Part shown: one piece after another, positions 16,009-24,636 of the stretch
How positions within the stretch are numbered: the first letter of the stretch is position 1
How the letters are laid out: each line of letters begins with the position of its first letter
DNA from: an uncultured Gammaproteobacteria bacterium
GTDB lineage: Bacteria > Pseudomonadota > Gammaproteobacteria > UBA4575
DNA: 46,380 nucleotides
Direction of reading: 5' to 3'
NCBI GenBank assembly: GCA_938074525.1
Contig: CALJEX010000093.1
Coordinates: 1 to 46,380 of the forward strand
Notes under the pieces: model-generated
Database searches by the model: none
Told to the model about the DNA's origin: nothing
What the model saw: the letters and a program-made list of their open reading frames with translations, nothing else
Program-made: the position numbers and the translations under genes

Positions 16009-17286
16009 ATGCCTGGCCAAAAACTTAGCTTCCCAGGACGCAATTATTTATTTGCACCTGGCCCAACTCATATTCCTAATCAGGTAATGAACGCAATGGT
16101 CGTTCCACAAGAAGACCATCGCGCACCTGACTTCCCACAGCTAGTGAAGCCTTTATTAGAAGACTTAAAGAAAATCTTCAAAACTAAAAAAGGCCAGTGC
16201 TTTATCTTCCCTGCAACTGGAACAGCGGGCTGGGAAATCGCATTAACAAATACACTATCTCCCGGCGACAAAATTCTTACTTCACGTTTTGGTCAGTTCA
16301 GTCACCTATGGTTTGACTTAGCGACACGTATCGGTCTTGACGTTGAGGTTATTGAAGTCCCTTGGGGCGAAGGCGTTCCAGTGATGGAAATCAAAAAGCG
16401 TCTACGTGCTGATAAAGAGCATAAGATTAAAGCAGTTATTGCATGTCACAACGAAACAGCAACTGGTGTCACTAGTGATATCGGTGCACTTGGCAAAGCG
16501 ATGAAAAAAGATCTTAAGCACCCAGCACTATTAATGGTTGATGGTGTAAGTTCTGTTGCAAGCATCGATTTCCGCATGGATGAGTGGGGCGTCGATGTCG
16601 CAGTCAGTGGATCTCAAAAAGGTTTTATGCTTCCTGCAGGTATGGCACTGCTAGCATTCAGTCCTAAAGCACTTGCTAAGCATAAATCTTCAAAATGCGC
16701 GAAGTGTTTCTTAGACATTAAAGATCACATCACCACAAATAAAGATGGCTTCTTCCCATACACACCTTCTGTACCAATGTTACGCGGACTACGCGCATCA
16801 CTTGATTTGTTACTAGATGAAGGTTTAGACAATGTACATGCACGTCATTTTCGTTTAGCTGAAGGTGTACGTCGTGCTGTGAAAGCATGGGGTCTACAGA
16901 CTTGTGCTGCTTCTCCAAAATTGCGTTCTGACACTGTCACAGCAATCATGGCTCCGCCAAGTGTTAATGCAACAGAAGTGATCCATATTGCATACCATCG
17001 ATACAACATCTCATTAGGTGCAGGCCTGACCCAAGTCGCAGGTAAAGTATTCCGTATTGGTCATCTTGGTGATAACAGTGATGTTCGCATGATGGCAGCA
17101 TTGGGTGGCGTAGAAATGGCAATGCGTGATGCAGGTATCCGTATCAAACCAGGAAGTGGTACTGGTGCAGCCTGTGAATACTATCGCAAGACTGCTAAAG
17201 CCATTCCTGCGTTCAAAGCGCCAGCTGCTCCTAAAGCTAAACGTAAAGCTAAAAGAAAAACTGTTAAGCGCACAGCTAATAAATAA
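16009..17286 (+). CDS. sgaA: Serine-glyoxylate aminotransferase with a basic C-terminal tail
   Basis: This 425-residue PLP enzyme transfers the amino group of serine to glyoxylate, giving hydroxypyruvate and glycine, the step that regenerates glycine in the serine cycle. It begins with the family signature FAPGPTHIPNQVMNAM. The PLP lysine is Lys204 in VSGSQKGFMLPAG, the PLP aspartate is in LLMVDGVSS, and CHNETATGV is conserved. The family is usually about 400 residues; here the last 28 or so form an Ala/Lys/Arg-rich tail (APAAPKAKRKAKRKTVKRTA) like a histone tail. A good ribosome site (AGAAGGTAA) precedes the ATG. The malyl-CoA lyase gene follows after 17 bases, so they form an operon. Confidence 0.93.
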   Translation: MPGQKLSFPGRNYLFAPGPTHIPNQVMNAMVVPQEDHRAPDFPQLVKPLLEDLKKIFKTKKGQCFIFPATGTAGWEIALTNTLSPGDKILTSRFGQFSHLWFDLATRIGLDVEVIEVPWGEGVPVMEIKKRLRADKEHKIKAVIACHNETATGVTSDIGALGKAMKKDLKHPALLMVDGVSSVASIDFRMDEWGVDVAVSGSQKGFMLPAGMALLAFSPKALAKHKSSKCAKCFLDIKDHITTNKDGFFPYTPSVPMLRGLRASLDLLLDEGLDNVHARHFRLAEGVRRAVKAWGLQTCAASPKLRSDTVTAIMAPPSVNATEVIHIAYHRYNISLGAGLTQVAGKVFRIGHLGDNSDVRMMAALGGVEMAMRDAGIRIKPGSGTGAACEYYRKTAKAIPAFKAPAAPKAKRKAKRKTVKRTANK

Positions 17287-17303
17287 TTAAAAGGATAGTA
17301 ATC

Positions 17304-18245
17304 ATGAGTTTTACACAACCAAAACCTGCCAGACAAAGAGTACAGCGATGTGAACTCGCTGTCCCAGCATCCAATGTCAAAATGATTAAGAAGTCAGCCG
17401 ACTGCGACGCAGACTTCGTATTTTTAGACCTAGAAGATGCCGTTGCTCCTGGTGACAAAGTTCAAGCACGCAAAAATGCAATCGAAGCCGTCAACGGTAT
17501 CGACTGGGCGGGCAAAGGAAAAACGATTGCAGTCCGTATTAATGGTCTTGATACACACTATATGTATCGAGACGTAATTGATCTTGTAGAACAGGCGGGT
17601 AGCAAACTAGATACTATTTTCATACCTAAAGCAGGCGTTCCATCTGATGTCTACATGGTGGATGCACTACTGACTCAAATCGAAGAAGCGAAAGGATTTG
17701 AAAATAAAATCGCCATAGAGGCCATCATTGAAACGACTCTAGGCATGGCGAATGTAGAAGCCATTGCACAATCTAGTCCACGCTTGGAAGCCTTGCACTT
17801 TGGTGTAGCGGACTACTCTGCAAGTTGCCGAGCACGTACTGTTAATATTGGTGGCTTGAACCCGGATTATCCTGGTGATCAATGGCATTCAGCGATTTCA
17901 CGCATGGTAGTTGCTTGTCGCGCATACGGCTTACGGCCTATTGATGGTCCATTTGGCGATATCAAAGACCCTGAAGCCTACACGCTTGCATGCCGTCGTG
18001 GTGCTGCATTGGGTATTGAAGGCAAATGGGCAATCCACCCATCTCAAATCCCATTAGCGAATGAGGTGTTTTCTCCACCAGCAGAAGAAATTGACAGAGC
18101 TCATCGCATTCTTGAGGAACTTGATAAAGCTGCTAAAGCTGGCCAAGGTGCAGCAACATTAGATGGCAAAATGATTGACGCTGCATCAGCCAAAATGGCA
18201 GAAAATGTGGTTAATGCTGCTAAGGCAATCGCGGCTAAGCAGTAA
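17304..18245 (+). CDS. mclA: L-malyl-CoA lyase
   Basis: This 313-residue CitE/HpcH superfamily enzyme cleaves malyl-CoA to glyoxylate and acetyl-CoA in the serine cycle. It is very close to Methylobacterium MclA: the opening MSFTQ, RCELAVPASN, FLDLEDAVAP (metal-binding region), INGLDTHYMYRD, IETTLGMANVEAIAQSS, FGVADYSAS, GLRPIDGPFGD and GKWAIHPSQIPLANEVF. A loop present in the Methylobacterium protein after IGG(V/L)N is about 20 residues shorter here. It is co-transcribed with the aminotransferase. The next gene, mtkA, which makes its substrate, is separated by a 366-base leader. Confidence 0.94.
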   Translation: MSFTQPKPARQRVQRCELAVPASNVKMIKKSADCDADFVFLDLEDAVAPGDKVQARKNAIEAVNGIDWAGKGKTIAVRINGLDTHYMYRDVIDLVEQAGSKLDTIFIPKAGVPSDVYMVDALLTQIEEAKGFENKIAIEAIIETTLGMANVEAIAQSSPRLEALHFGVADYSASCRARTVNIGGLNPDYPGDQWHSAISRMVVACRAYGLRPIDGPFGDIKDPEAYTLACRRGAALGIEGKWAIHPSQIPLANEVFSPPAEEIDRAHRILEELDKAAKAGQGAATLDGKMIDAASAKMAENVVNAAKAIAAKQ

Positions 18246-18268
18246 GCTTCAAACTATTCTCGATGGTT

Positions 18269-18283
18269 GCGGCATTGGGACGT
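18269..18283 (+). promoter_or_regulatory. Candidate RegA-type operator upstream of mtkA
   Basis: GCGGCATTGGGACGT fits the recalled RegR/RegA-box consensus GNGRCRTTNNGNCGC at all but the last base. It lies just after mclA, within the intergenic region that leads to mtkA. Binding is inferred from the motif and from the RegBA genes about 9 kb away. Confidence 0.4.
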
Positions 18284-18288
18284 GCCAG

Positions 18289-18319
18289 TATAAATAGCGA
18301 TCAAAGATTGTTATTTATA
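18289..18319 (+). other. Hairpin downstream of mclA
   Basis: A 14-base-pair stem (TATAAATAGCGATC with GATTGTTATTTATA, two G-U pairs) has a 3-base loop. It starts 44 bases after the mclA stop. There is no T run, so it is more likely a 3' end or processing structure than a strong terminator. Confidence 0.5.
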
Positions 18320-18550
18320 CACGCGACCTAAGGGATTATCTCTTCCCTCCACCCTCAATTTACATCGATTTAGAGCCGATTTTAGCCCAAATATAGCTTC
18401 TGATAGCTGTATCTCTATAGGTACCTTGCACAACCCTATAAGGAACCACTAAAATAAGACATTATAAAAATAATAACCATAGTTTTATTACGTCTTTTAT
18501 ACGTTCCTAACGTTCGTACTTAAAAAACACAGGTGCAGTAATTATTTACT
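18320..18550 (+). other. Long AT-rich leader before mtkA with no gene
   Basis: The mclA-mtkA gap is 366 bases (18246-18611). This part holds no convincing reading frame. It has several imperfect repeats, such as TATAGG (18414-18421 area) facing CCCTATA, and AAGACATTATAAAA facing GTTTTATTACGTCTT, so it could be a structured mRNA leader. No known riboswitch class was recognised. Confidence 0.4.
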
Positions 18551-18588
18551 CGCGCGCAGTTCTATCACTGCGCGCGTACTCTTTTTTT
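18551..18588 (+). terminator. Terminator-like hairpin just upstream of mtkA (possible attenuator)
   Basis: A GC-rich 10-base-pair stem (CGCGCGCAGT with ACTGCGCGCG) with a 6-base loop is followed five bases later by seven T (18582-18588). It ends only 12 bases before the mtkA ribosome site, so it lies inside any mtkA transcript begun upstream. It may end mclA transcripts or attenuate mtkA. Confidence 0.55.
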
Positions 18589-18611
18589 AATCTAAAACAA
18601 GGGAGGATGCT

Positions 18612-19787
18612 GTGGATATCCACGAGTATCAAGCAAAAGAGCTATTAACCAAGTTCGGAGTAAGTATTGCTCCTGGTGGTTTAGCATATAGTCCAGAACA
18701 AGCAGTTTATCGCGCTAAAGAAATTGGTGGAAACAAATGGGTTGTTAAAGCCCAAATCCATTCTGGCGCACGCGGCAAAGCCGGCGGCGTTAAAGTCTGT
18801 ACTACAGAAGAAGAAGTATTAGCAGCAGCGACAGAAATGCTTGGGAAAACATTAGTTACCCATCAGACTGGTCCACAGGGTAAAGTGGTCTATCGCTTGT
18901 ACGTAGAAGAAGGCGCTGACATTGAACGTGAGATCTATTTAGCACTAGTATTAGATCGTGTTAAGCAACGTGTTGCGATGGTAGTTTCTTCTGAAGGTGG
19001 TATGGATATTGAAGAAGTCGCTGAAAAAAATCCTGAAGCTATTATTCGTACTGAAATTGAGCCACAAGTTGGTTTGACAGATTTCCAAGCACGCGAAATT
19101 GCATTCAAACTCAACTTGCCTACATCACTTATTACACAGGCAGTCAAAACCTTTAAAGGTGCTTATCGCTCATTTAGAGAGTTAGATGCCACTATGGTAG
19201 AAATCAACCCTCTGGTTGTAACTGCCGATGGTCACATTCGCGCGTTAGACGCAAAAATGGCCTTTGATTCAAACGCTTTATTCCGTCGCCCTCAAATTGC
19301 AGAGCTACGAGATAAATCCCAAGAAGATCCACGTGAAACAGCGGCATCTGACTACGGTCTTAGTTATGTAGGTTTAGATGGCGACATCGGCTGCATGATT
19401 AATGGTGCAGGCTTAGCTATGGCTTCTTTAGATATGATCAAACACAAAGGTGGTGAGCCTGCTAACTTCCTAGATATTGGCGGTGGCGCTTCTCCTGAAC
19501 GTGTGGCTAAAGCATTCGAATTAGTATTAGCAGATGAGGGAGTAAAAGCTTTCTTAGTCAATATTTTTGCCGGTATTAACCGATGTGATTGGATCGCAGA
19601 AGGTATCGTTCAAGCATTCAAGCAAGTTGAAGTAAAAGTTCCATTAGTCGTACGTCTTTCAGGCACTAACGTAGAGCAAGGACAAAAAATAATTGACGAA
19701 AGCGGACTACCAATTATTTCTGCTTATACACTCGCTGAAGCCGCTGAAAAAGCGGTAGAAGCTCGTAACAAAGCCGTTGGCGCATAG
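18612..19787 (+). CDS. mtkA: Malate-CoA ligase (malate thiokinase) beta subunit
   Basis: This 391-residue ATP-grasp subunit pairs with the next gene and activates malate to malyl-CoA using ATP. Family motifs are the opening [51 protein letters not shown] and [16 protein letters not shown]. It starts at a GTG at 18612, fixed by GGGAGG five bases before it and by the family N-terminus; a nearby ATG at 18607 is out of frame. Sequence alone does not cleanly separate it from succinyl-CoA synthetase SucC; the call as malate thiokinase rests on its position between malyl-CoA lyase and hydroxypyruvate reductase. Confidence 0.88.
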   Translation: MDIHEYQAKELLTKFGVSIAPGGLAYSPEQAVYRAKEIGGNKWVVKAQIHSGARGKAGGVKVCTTEEEVLAAATEMLGKTLVTHQTGPQGKVVYRLYVEEGADIEREIYLALVLDRVKQRVAMVVSSEGGMDIEEVAEKNPEAIIRTEIEPQVGLTDFQAREIAFKLNLPTSLITQAVKTFKGAYRSFRELDATMVEINPLVVTADGHIRALDAKMAFDSNALFRRPQIAELRDKSQEDPRETAASDYGLSYVGLDGDIGCMINGAGLAMASLDMIKHKGGEPANFLDIGGGASPERVAKAFELVLADEGVKAFLVNIFAGINRCDWIAEGIVQAFKQVEVKVPLVVRLSGTNVEQGQKIIDESGLPIISAYTLAEAAEKAVEARNKAVGA

Positions 19788-19798
19788 GGAGATTACAT

Positions 19799-20686
19799 AT
19801 GACTGTTTTATTAGATGAAAAAACCAAAGTCATCGTCCAGGGCTTTACCGGCAAGATTGGTACATTCCATGCTGGAGAGATGATGAACTATGGCACCAAC
19901 CTAGTAGGTGGTGTCACTCCAGGTAAAGGTGGGCAAGAACATTTAGGCAAGCCTGTCTTTAACACTGTAAAAGAAGCCGTACAAGAAGCGGGAGCCGAAG
20001 CCAGTATTATTTTCGTGCCAGCAGCATTCGCAGCAGATTCAATCATGGAAGCAGCTGACGCAGGGATTAAGTACTGTGTAGCTATTTCTGATGGCATCCC
20101 TGCTCAGGACATGATGACGGTAAAACGTTACATGTATCGTTACAAGAAAGAAGAGCGCATGGTTCTTACTGGACCTAACTGTGCTGGCACCATCAGCCCA
20201 GGAAAAGCAATGCTAGGTATTATGCCTGACCATATTTATATGGAAGGTAATGTTGGTGTCGTTGGTCGTTCTGGCACATTAGGTTACGAAGCTGCATCCC
20301 AAATGAAAGAACGTGGCATCGGAATTACTACCAGTGTAGGTATTGGTGGCGATCCAATCAACGGAAGTTCACACCGCGATATTCTAGAGCATTTTGAAAA
20401 TGATCCAGACACCAAAGCAGTCATGATGATTGGTGAAATTGGTGGTCCTCAAGAAGCTGAAGCCGCAGAATATTTCAAAAACCATATGACTAAGCCATTG
20501 GTTGCTTACATTGCCGGCCTAACCGCTCCCAAAGGACGTCGCATGGGTCACGCTGGTGCGATTGTTTCTGGTGTTGGTGAAAGTGCCGCAGAAAAAGTTG
20601 CTCTTCTAGAAGCAGCAGGTGTCGTAGTTGCACCTACTCCTTCAGATTTGGGTAGCACCATGGAAAAAGTTTTAAAAGATCTATAG
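19799..20686 (+). CDS. mtkB: Malate-CoA ligase (malate thiokinase) alpha subunit
   Basis: This 295-residue CoA-binding and phosphohistidine subunit has the N-terminal CoA-binding loop VQGFTGKIGTFHAGEMM, TGPNCAGTISPGKAMLGIMP, GRSGTLGYEAA and the phosphorylated His251 in RRMGHAGAIVSG. It follows the beta subunit after 11 bases with a GGGAGA ribosome site. With that subunit it forms malyl-CoA for the lyase. The succinyl-CoA synthetase alpha subunit is the alternative; the serine-cycle context favours malate. Confidence 0.9.
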   Translation: MTVLLDEKTKVIVQGFTGKIGTFHAGEMMNYGTNLVGGVTPGKGGQEHLGKPVFNTVKEAVQEAGAEASIIFVPAAFAADSIMEAADAGIKYCVAISDGIPAQDMMTVKRYMYRYKKEERMVLTGPNCAGTISPGKAMLGIMPDHIYMEGNVGVVGRSGTLGYEAASQMKERGIGITTSVGIGGDPINGSSHRDILEHFENDPDTKAVMMIGEIGGPQEAEAAEYFKNHMTKPLVAYIAGLTAPKGRRMGHAGAIVSGVGESAAEKVALLEAAGVVVAPTPSDLGSTMEKVLKDL

Positions 20687-20713
20687 TTTAAAAGAGTCTT
20701 AAGGAGAATCTTG

Positions 20714-21682
20714 ATGAGCAAACCTAAGGTTATTGTTACACGCAAGTGGCCAGCGCCAGTTGAGGCAAAATTAAAAGAGTTATATGACGTACAGCTGAAC
20801 GAAAGCGATGTCGCTATGACTCCAGAACAGATGAAAGAAGCTCTAGCAAACTGCGATGCGTTTTGTCCAACTGTGACAGACCCTGTTAATGCAGATGTGT
20901 TAAGCGCCGACAACATCACCGCTAAAATTATTGGTAGTTACGGTGTTGGTTATAACCATCTCGACTTAGATGCCGCTAAAGCACGCGGTTTAACCGTCAC
21001 TAACACGCCAGAAGTACTCACTGATTGTACTGCTGACATCGCAATGGGTTTATTGCTTTCTGCGGCACGTAGAATTGGTGAAGGTGAACGTCATCTTCGC
21101 AGTGGCAAATGGACTGGCTGGCGCCCAACTCACATGATGGCGACTAAAGTGACAGGCAAAACCTTAGGTTGTATCGGTTTCGGACGAATTGCTCAAGCAA
21201 CCGCGGCACGTGCTCATTTTGGATTTGGTATGAACATTATCTTTAGTGATCCATACCCACCTTCGCAGGAAGTCATGAACAAGTTTGGGGCAACTCAAAT
21301 GAGTGTTGAAGAAGTACTACAAAAATCTGACTTTGTATCGCTGCATTGCCCTGGCGGAAAAGATACTTACCATCTTTTAAATGATGAACGTATTGGCATG
21401 ATGCAAAAGCACGCGGTGTTAATTAACTCCGCTCGCGGTGATGTCATCGATAACCAAGCACTCATTAAAGCACTAAAAAATGGCACGATCGCAGGTGCAG
21501 GACTTGACGTATTTGAGGGTGAGCCTAAGTTAGATCCTGGTTTCTTAGATTGCGAAAATGCAGTACTACTTCCGCACCTTGGTAGTGCATCAATAGAAAC
21601 AAGAATTGCCATGGGCGAACGTGTTTTAGAAAATTTAAGAGCTTTCTTCGCGGGAGAAACTCCGCGAGACAAGTTGGTATAA
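20714..21682 (+). CDS. hprA: Hydroxypyruvate reductase (D-glycerate dehydrogenase)
   Basis: This 322-residue D-2-hydroxyacid dehydrogenase reduces hydroxypyruvate to D-glycerate in the serine cycle. The nucleotide loop is CIGFGRIAQA, followed by an acidic residue at the end of the second strand (FSDPYPP), which favours NADH. The catalytic triad is Arg in NSARGDVID, Glu in FEGEP and His in LLPHLGSAS. The ATG at 20714 is chosen over a TTG just before it; AAGGAG lies 8 bases upstream. It follows mtkB after 27 bases, so mtkA-mtkB-hprA form one operon, ended by a terminator. Confidence 0.92.
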   Translation: MSKPKVIVTRKWPAPVEAKLKELYDVQLNESDVAMTPEQMKEALANCDAFCPTVTDPVNADVLSADNITAKIIGSYGVGYNHLDLDAAKARGLTVTNTPEVLTDCTADIAMGLLLSAARRIGEGERHLRSGKWTGWRPTHMMATKVTGKTLGCIGFGRIAQATAARAHFGFGMNIIFSDPYPPSQEVMNKFGATQMSVEEVLQKSDFVSLHCPGGKDTYHLLNDERIGMMQKHAVLINSARGDVIDNQALIKALKNGTIAGAGLDVFEGEPKLDPGFLDCENAVLLPHLGSASIETRIAMGERVLENLRAFFAGETPRDKLV

Positions 21683-21754
21683 ACTACAACATAAGCAGCT
21701 ATGAACTTTCATTGCTTCACATAATGTAAGCAATATTGTTTAATAACTTACCCA

Positions 21755-21778
21755 GAAGGAGGCTGCATGCCTCCTTTT
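21755..21778 (+). terminator. Terminator after hprA
   Basis: A perfect 8-base-pair stem (AAGGAGGC with GCCTCCTT) with a 5-base loop is followed by TT. It separates the mtkA-mtkB-hprA operon from ppc. The T run is short, so termination may be partial. Confidence 0.7.
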
Positions 21779-21803
21779 GCACGTATGAGGGCTAAACCAT
21801 TTT

Positions 21804-24599
21804 ATGTCTACCAAGAAGAAACCAATGTCGATTAAATCATTTTTATCTAACTGGACTCAGTTTGTATCGGTTTCCAGCAGCGCATCTATCTCTGAACGCG
21901 TTTCAAAATATGGTGATGAGGTCTCTGAGTTATTATTTAATAGCTTGCTTGATGTTATTCGCAAGCGCAGCCCAGAAATCGAAGATATTATTCTTGGTAA
22001 ACAAGAACTACGTAATTCCAACGAAAAATTGCTGACTTATTCGCTACAAGCTTATGGAATATGGTTTCAGTTATTATCTACATTAGATCAACACGTCAAT
22101 GAAAAGCGTTTACGTTTAATTGAAACTGAAATTGGCCACGACCAAGTGCCTGGCACGTTCGCGCAAGTTGTGTCACAAGCAGCAAGCGAAGGCGTAAGCG
22201 CTAAGCAGCTGCAAAGTGTATTAGAAAATTCATCTATCTTTCCAACCATTACAGCACACCCTACAGAAGCTAAACGCGTCACTGTATTGGAGATACATCA
22301 CCGCATTTACATGTTGCTAAAACAACTTGAAAAAGATCGCTCTACGCCTCGCGAAAGAGAAATGCTAAAACTAAAAGTTCGTGATGAAATTGACTTACTT
22401 TGGTTAACTGGTGAAATTCGTTTAGAAAAACCCACTGTTCAGCAGGAAGTGTCTTGGGGTATGCATTTCTTCAAAGAATCTTTGTACGAAGGTGTAGTAG
22501 AACTGTATTCAGAATTAGAGCGAGTGCTACATACCTATTACCCAAATCAAAATTTTAACGTCCCCGCTTTCTTCCAATTCGGTTCTTGGATTGGTGGCGA
22601 TCGCGATGGCAACCCTTTCGTTACCACAGAAGTCACTGAGCATGCGGTCAAGCAATCCGCTAAAGCAACTCTACAACACTACTTAACCGAGCTTAGACAA
22701 TTAGGTTCGTACTTAAGTATTGCTAATCATTCAGTAGAGTTACCTGAACATTTTTATGACCGACTAAATTCTATTCTAGAAAAGAGCGGCGAAGCAGAAA
22801 CAATTAAGTCACGAAATCCTGGTGAAGTCTTCAGACAGATTACTTACTGCATCATAAAACGACTTACTGCCAACCTTTATCAATTATCAACAGATAGCAA
22901 TCAAAGCATTGCTTATAAATCTGCTAGTGAAGTAGCAGACGATCTGCGCGTGATTGAAGATGGCTTAATCGCAGCCAAGTGCGAATCATTATGCATGAAT
23001 CACATTCGTCCTTTCCGACATGGAATAGAAGCATTCGGCTTTCACACTACCAGCTTGGATTTAAGACAGAATTCAACAGTGACTACACAAGCGCTACAGG
23101 GTATCTGGAAAATCCAAAATGGCGCCGATCAAGAACCCCCGGCCAAAGAAAGTAAAGAATGGCGTACGTGGCTATTAGACAAACTAAAAGAGCCCTTAGA
23201 CAGACTTCCACAATTCAGCACACTCACCGATATGAGCGCTGCTACTATGGACTTAATGCGTTTAATCGTTACGCTACAAGAGAAAATTGATCGTGATGCT
23301 TTCGGTGTATTCATCTTGAGTATGACTCAATCTAGTGAAGACATTATCGGCGTATATTTACTCGCTAAGTATGCTGGACTGTTCACTGATGATAATCATA
23401 CTGATTCATGCCGCATTTTAATTGTGCCGCTATTAGAAACTATCGATGATTTACGCAATGGCCCAGAGATTCTAGAAGACTTACTTGATATTCCATTCAT
23501 ACAACGCACCATTAAAGAATTTGGTGGGCACCAGGAGATCATGGTGGGCTACTCTGATTCAAATAAAGATGGTGGTTGTGTCTGCTCCACTTGGGAAGTC
23601 AGCAAAGCGCAAACTAAAATTTATCAAGCTGGTCAAAAACACGGTATACAGATCTCATTCTTCCACGGCCGTGGTGGTTCAGTGTCACGCGGTGGCGCAC
23701 CCGCTGGACGTGCGATTGCTGCACAACCAGCAGGCACTATTAATGGTCGCATGAGAGTCACAGAGCAAGGCGAAGTAGTATCTGGAAAATTCGCCAACCG
23801 CGAAGTAGCCGAGCAACAAATGGAATTACTTGCGGCAAGTATTTTATCTCATACACTATTCTCCGAGCAGGATCCTAATCTACAAAATCGCGCTGAGTAC
23901 GATGAAGTCATGGAAGCGCTATCAGGCACATCTCAAGTTGCTTATCGTGGATTAGTAGACTATCCAGGGTTAGTAGATTTTTATCAGTATGCGAGCCCGG
24001 TTGAAGAACTAACCCTAATGAAAATAGGCTCTCGCCCTGCTCGTCGCTTTGGCGCCAGCAGCTTAGACGATTTACGCGCCATCCCTTGGGTGTTTGCGTG
24101 GACACAGAATCGTTTAATGGTAACTGGCTGGTACGGTTATGGCAGTGCTATTCAGCAATTTCTAAGTGTTCGTGGGGATCAAGGCCTTACTATGTTGCAC
24201 GAGATGTTTGAGCAGTGCCCTATCTTTAGATTGATTACTGATAACGTCGAGAAAATGTTATTCCTCACGGATTTTGATGTTGCCAATGAATATGCATCAT
24301 TAGTTAAGGACCAGAAGAATAGCAAAGAAATTATGGACTTAATTAAAAAGGAACGCGAGTTGACAGAGCAGATGATTTTAAAAATCACTCAAGAGGCAGA
24401 GCTTTGCAAACGATTCCCTAACTTCCATGACACGATGGTAGCTCGCATTGATGGAATCAAACAGATTGGTCTTGAGCAGGTCAAGTTAGTACAACAATTT
24501 AGAGCACCTGACTCTAGTGAAAAATCTCAACAATCAAATTTGGTGCCATTACTATTGTCGATTAACTGTGTTGCTGCGGGTTTAGGCTGGACAGGCTAA
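21804..24599 (+). CDS. ppc: Phosphoenolpyruvate carboxylase, probably aspartate-insensitive
   Basis: This 931-residue enzyme carboxylates PEP with bicarbonate to oxaloacetate, the second carbon-fixing step of the serine cycle. Catalytic blocks are present: TAHPTEAKR (His), GGDRDGNPFVT, GYSDSNKDGG (Lys) and FHGRGGSVSRGG (His and Arg). It is longer than the E. coli enzyme (883 residues). The C-terminus reads AAGLGWTG instead of the usual AGMRNTG, so the Asn that binds the inhibitor aspartate in E. coli (N881) is Trp929 here. By eye the position of E. coli K773 is Leu (MLFLTDF), and R832 also seems lost. It has its own transcription unit after the hprA terminator. Confidence 0.93.
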   Translation: MSTKKKPMSIKSFLSNWTQFVSVSSSASISERVSKYGDEVSELLFNSLLDVIRKRSPEIEDIILGKQELRNSNEKLLTYSLQAYGIWFQLLSTLDQHVNEKRLRLIETEIGHDQVPGTFAQVVSQAASEGVSAKQLQSVLENSSIFPTITAHPTEAKRVTVLEIHHRIYMLLKQLEKDRSTPREREMLKLKVRDEIDLLWLTGEIRLEKPTVQQEVSWGMHFFKESLYEGVVELYSELERVLHTYYPNQNFNVPAFFQFGSWIGGDRDGNPFVTTEVTEHAVKQSAKATLQHYLTELRQLGSYLSIANHSVELPEHFYDRLNSILEKSGEAETIKSRNPGEVFRQITYCIIKRLTANLYQLSTDSNQSIAYKSASEVADDLRVIEDGLIAAKCESLCMNHIRPFRHGIEAFGFHTTSLDLRQNSTVTTQALQGIWKIQNGADQEPPAKESKEWRTWLLDKLKEPLDRLPQFSTLTDMSAATMDLMRLIVTLQEKIDRDAFGVFILSMTQSSEDIIGVYLLAKYAGLFTDDNHTDSCRILIVPLLETIDDLRNGPEILEDLLDIPFIQRTIKEFGGHQEIMVGYSDSNKDGGCVCSTWEVSKAQTKIYQAGQKHGIQISFFHGRGGSVSRGGAPAGRAIAAQPAGTINGRMRVTEQGEVVSGKFANREVAEQQMELLAASILSHTLFSEQDPNLQNRAEYDEVMEALSGTSQVAYRGLVDYPGLVDFYQYASPVEELTLMKIGSRPARRFGASSLDDLRAIPWVFAWTQNRLMVTGWYGYGSAIQQFLSVRGDQGLTMLHEMFEQCPIFRLITDNVEKMLFLTDFDVANEYASLVKDQKNSKEIMDLIKKERELTEQMILKITQEAELCKRFPNFHDTMVARIDGIKQIGLEQVKLVQQFRAPDSSEKSQQSNLVPLLLSINCVAAGLGWTG

Positions 24600-24636
24600 A
24601 CATACAAGCATCGCTTAATTAACACTGAATTAAATT

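Noticed and set aside
18612-20686. Reading mtkA-mtkB as TCA-cycle sucC-sucD
   Set aside because: The sequences fit both families, but the genes sit between malyl-CoA lyase and hydroxypyruvate reductase and no sucAB genes are near, so malate thiokinase is the better call.
20548-20919. 123-codon minus-strand frame across the mtkB-hprA junction
   Set aside because: It covers the intact ends of two well-conserved genes and shows low-complexity Ser/Ala composition without motifs.
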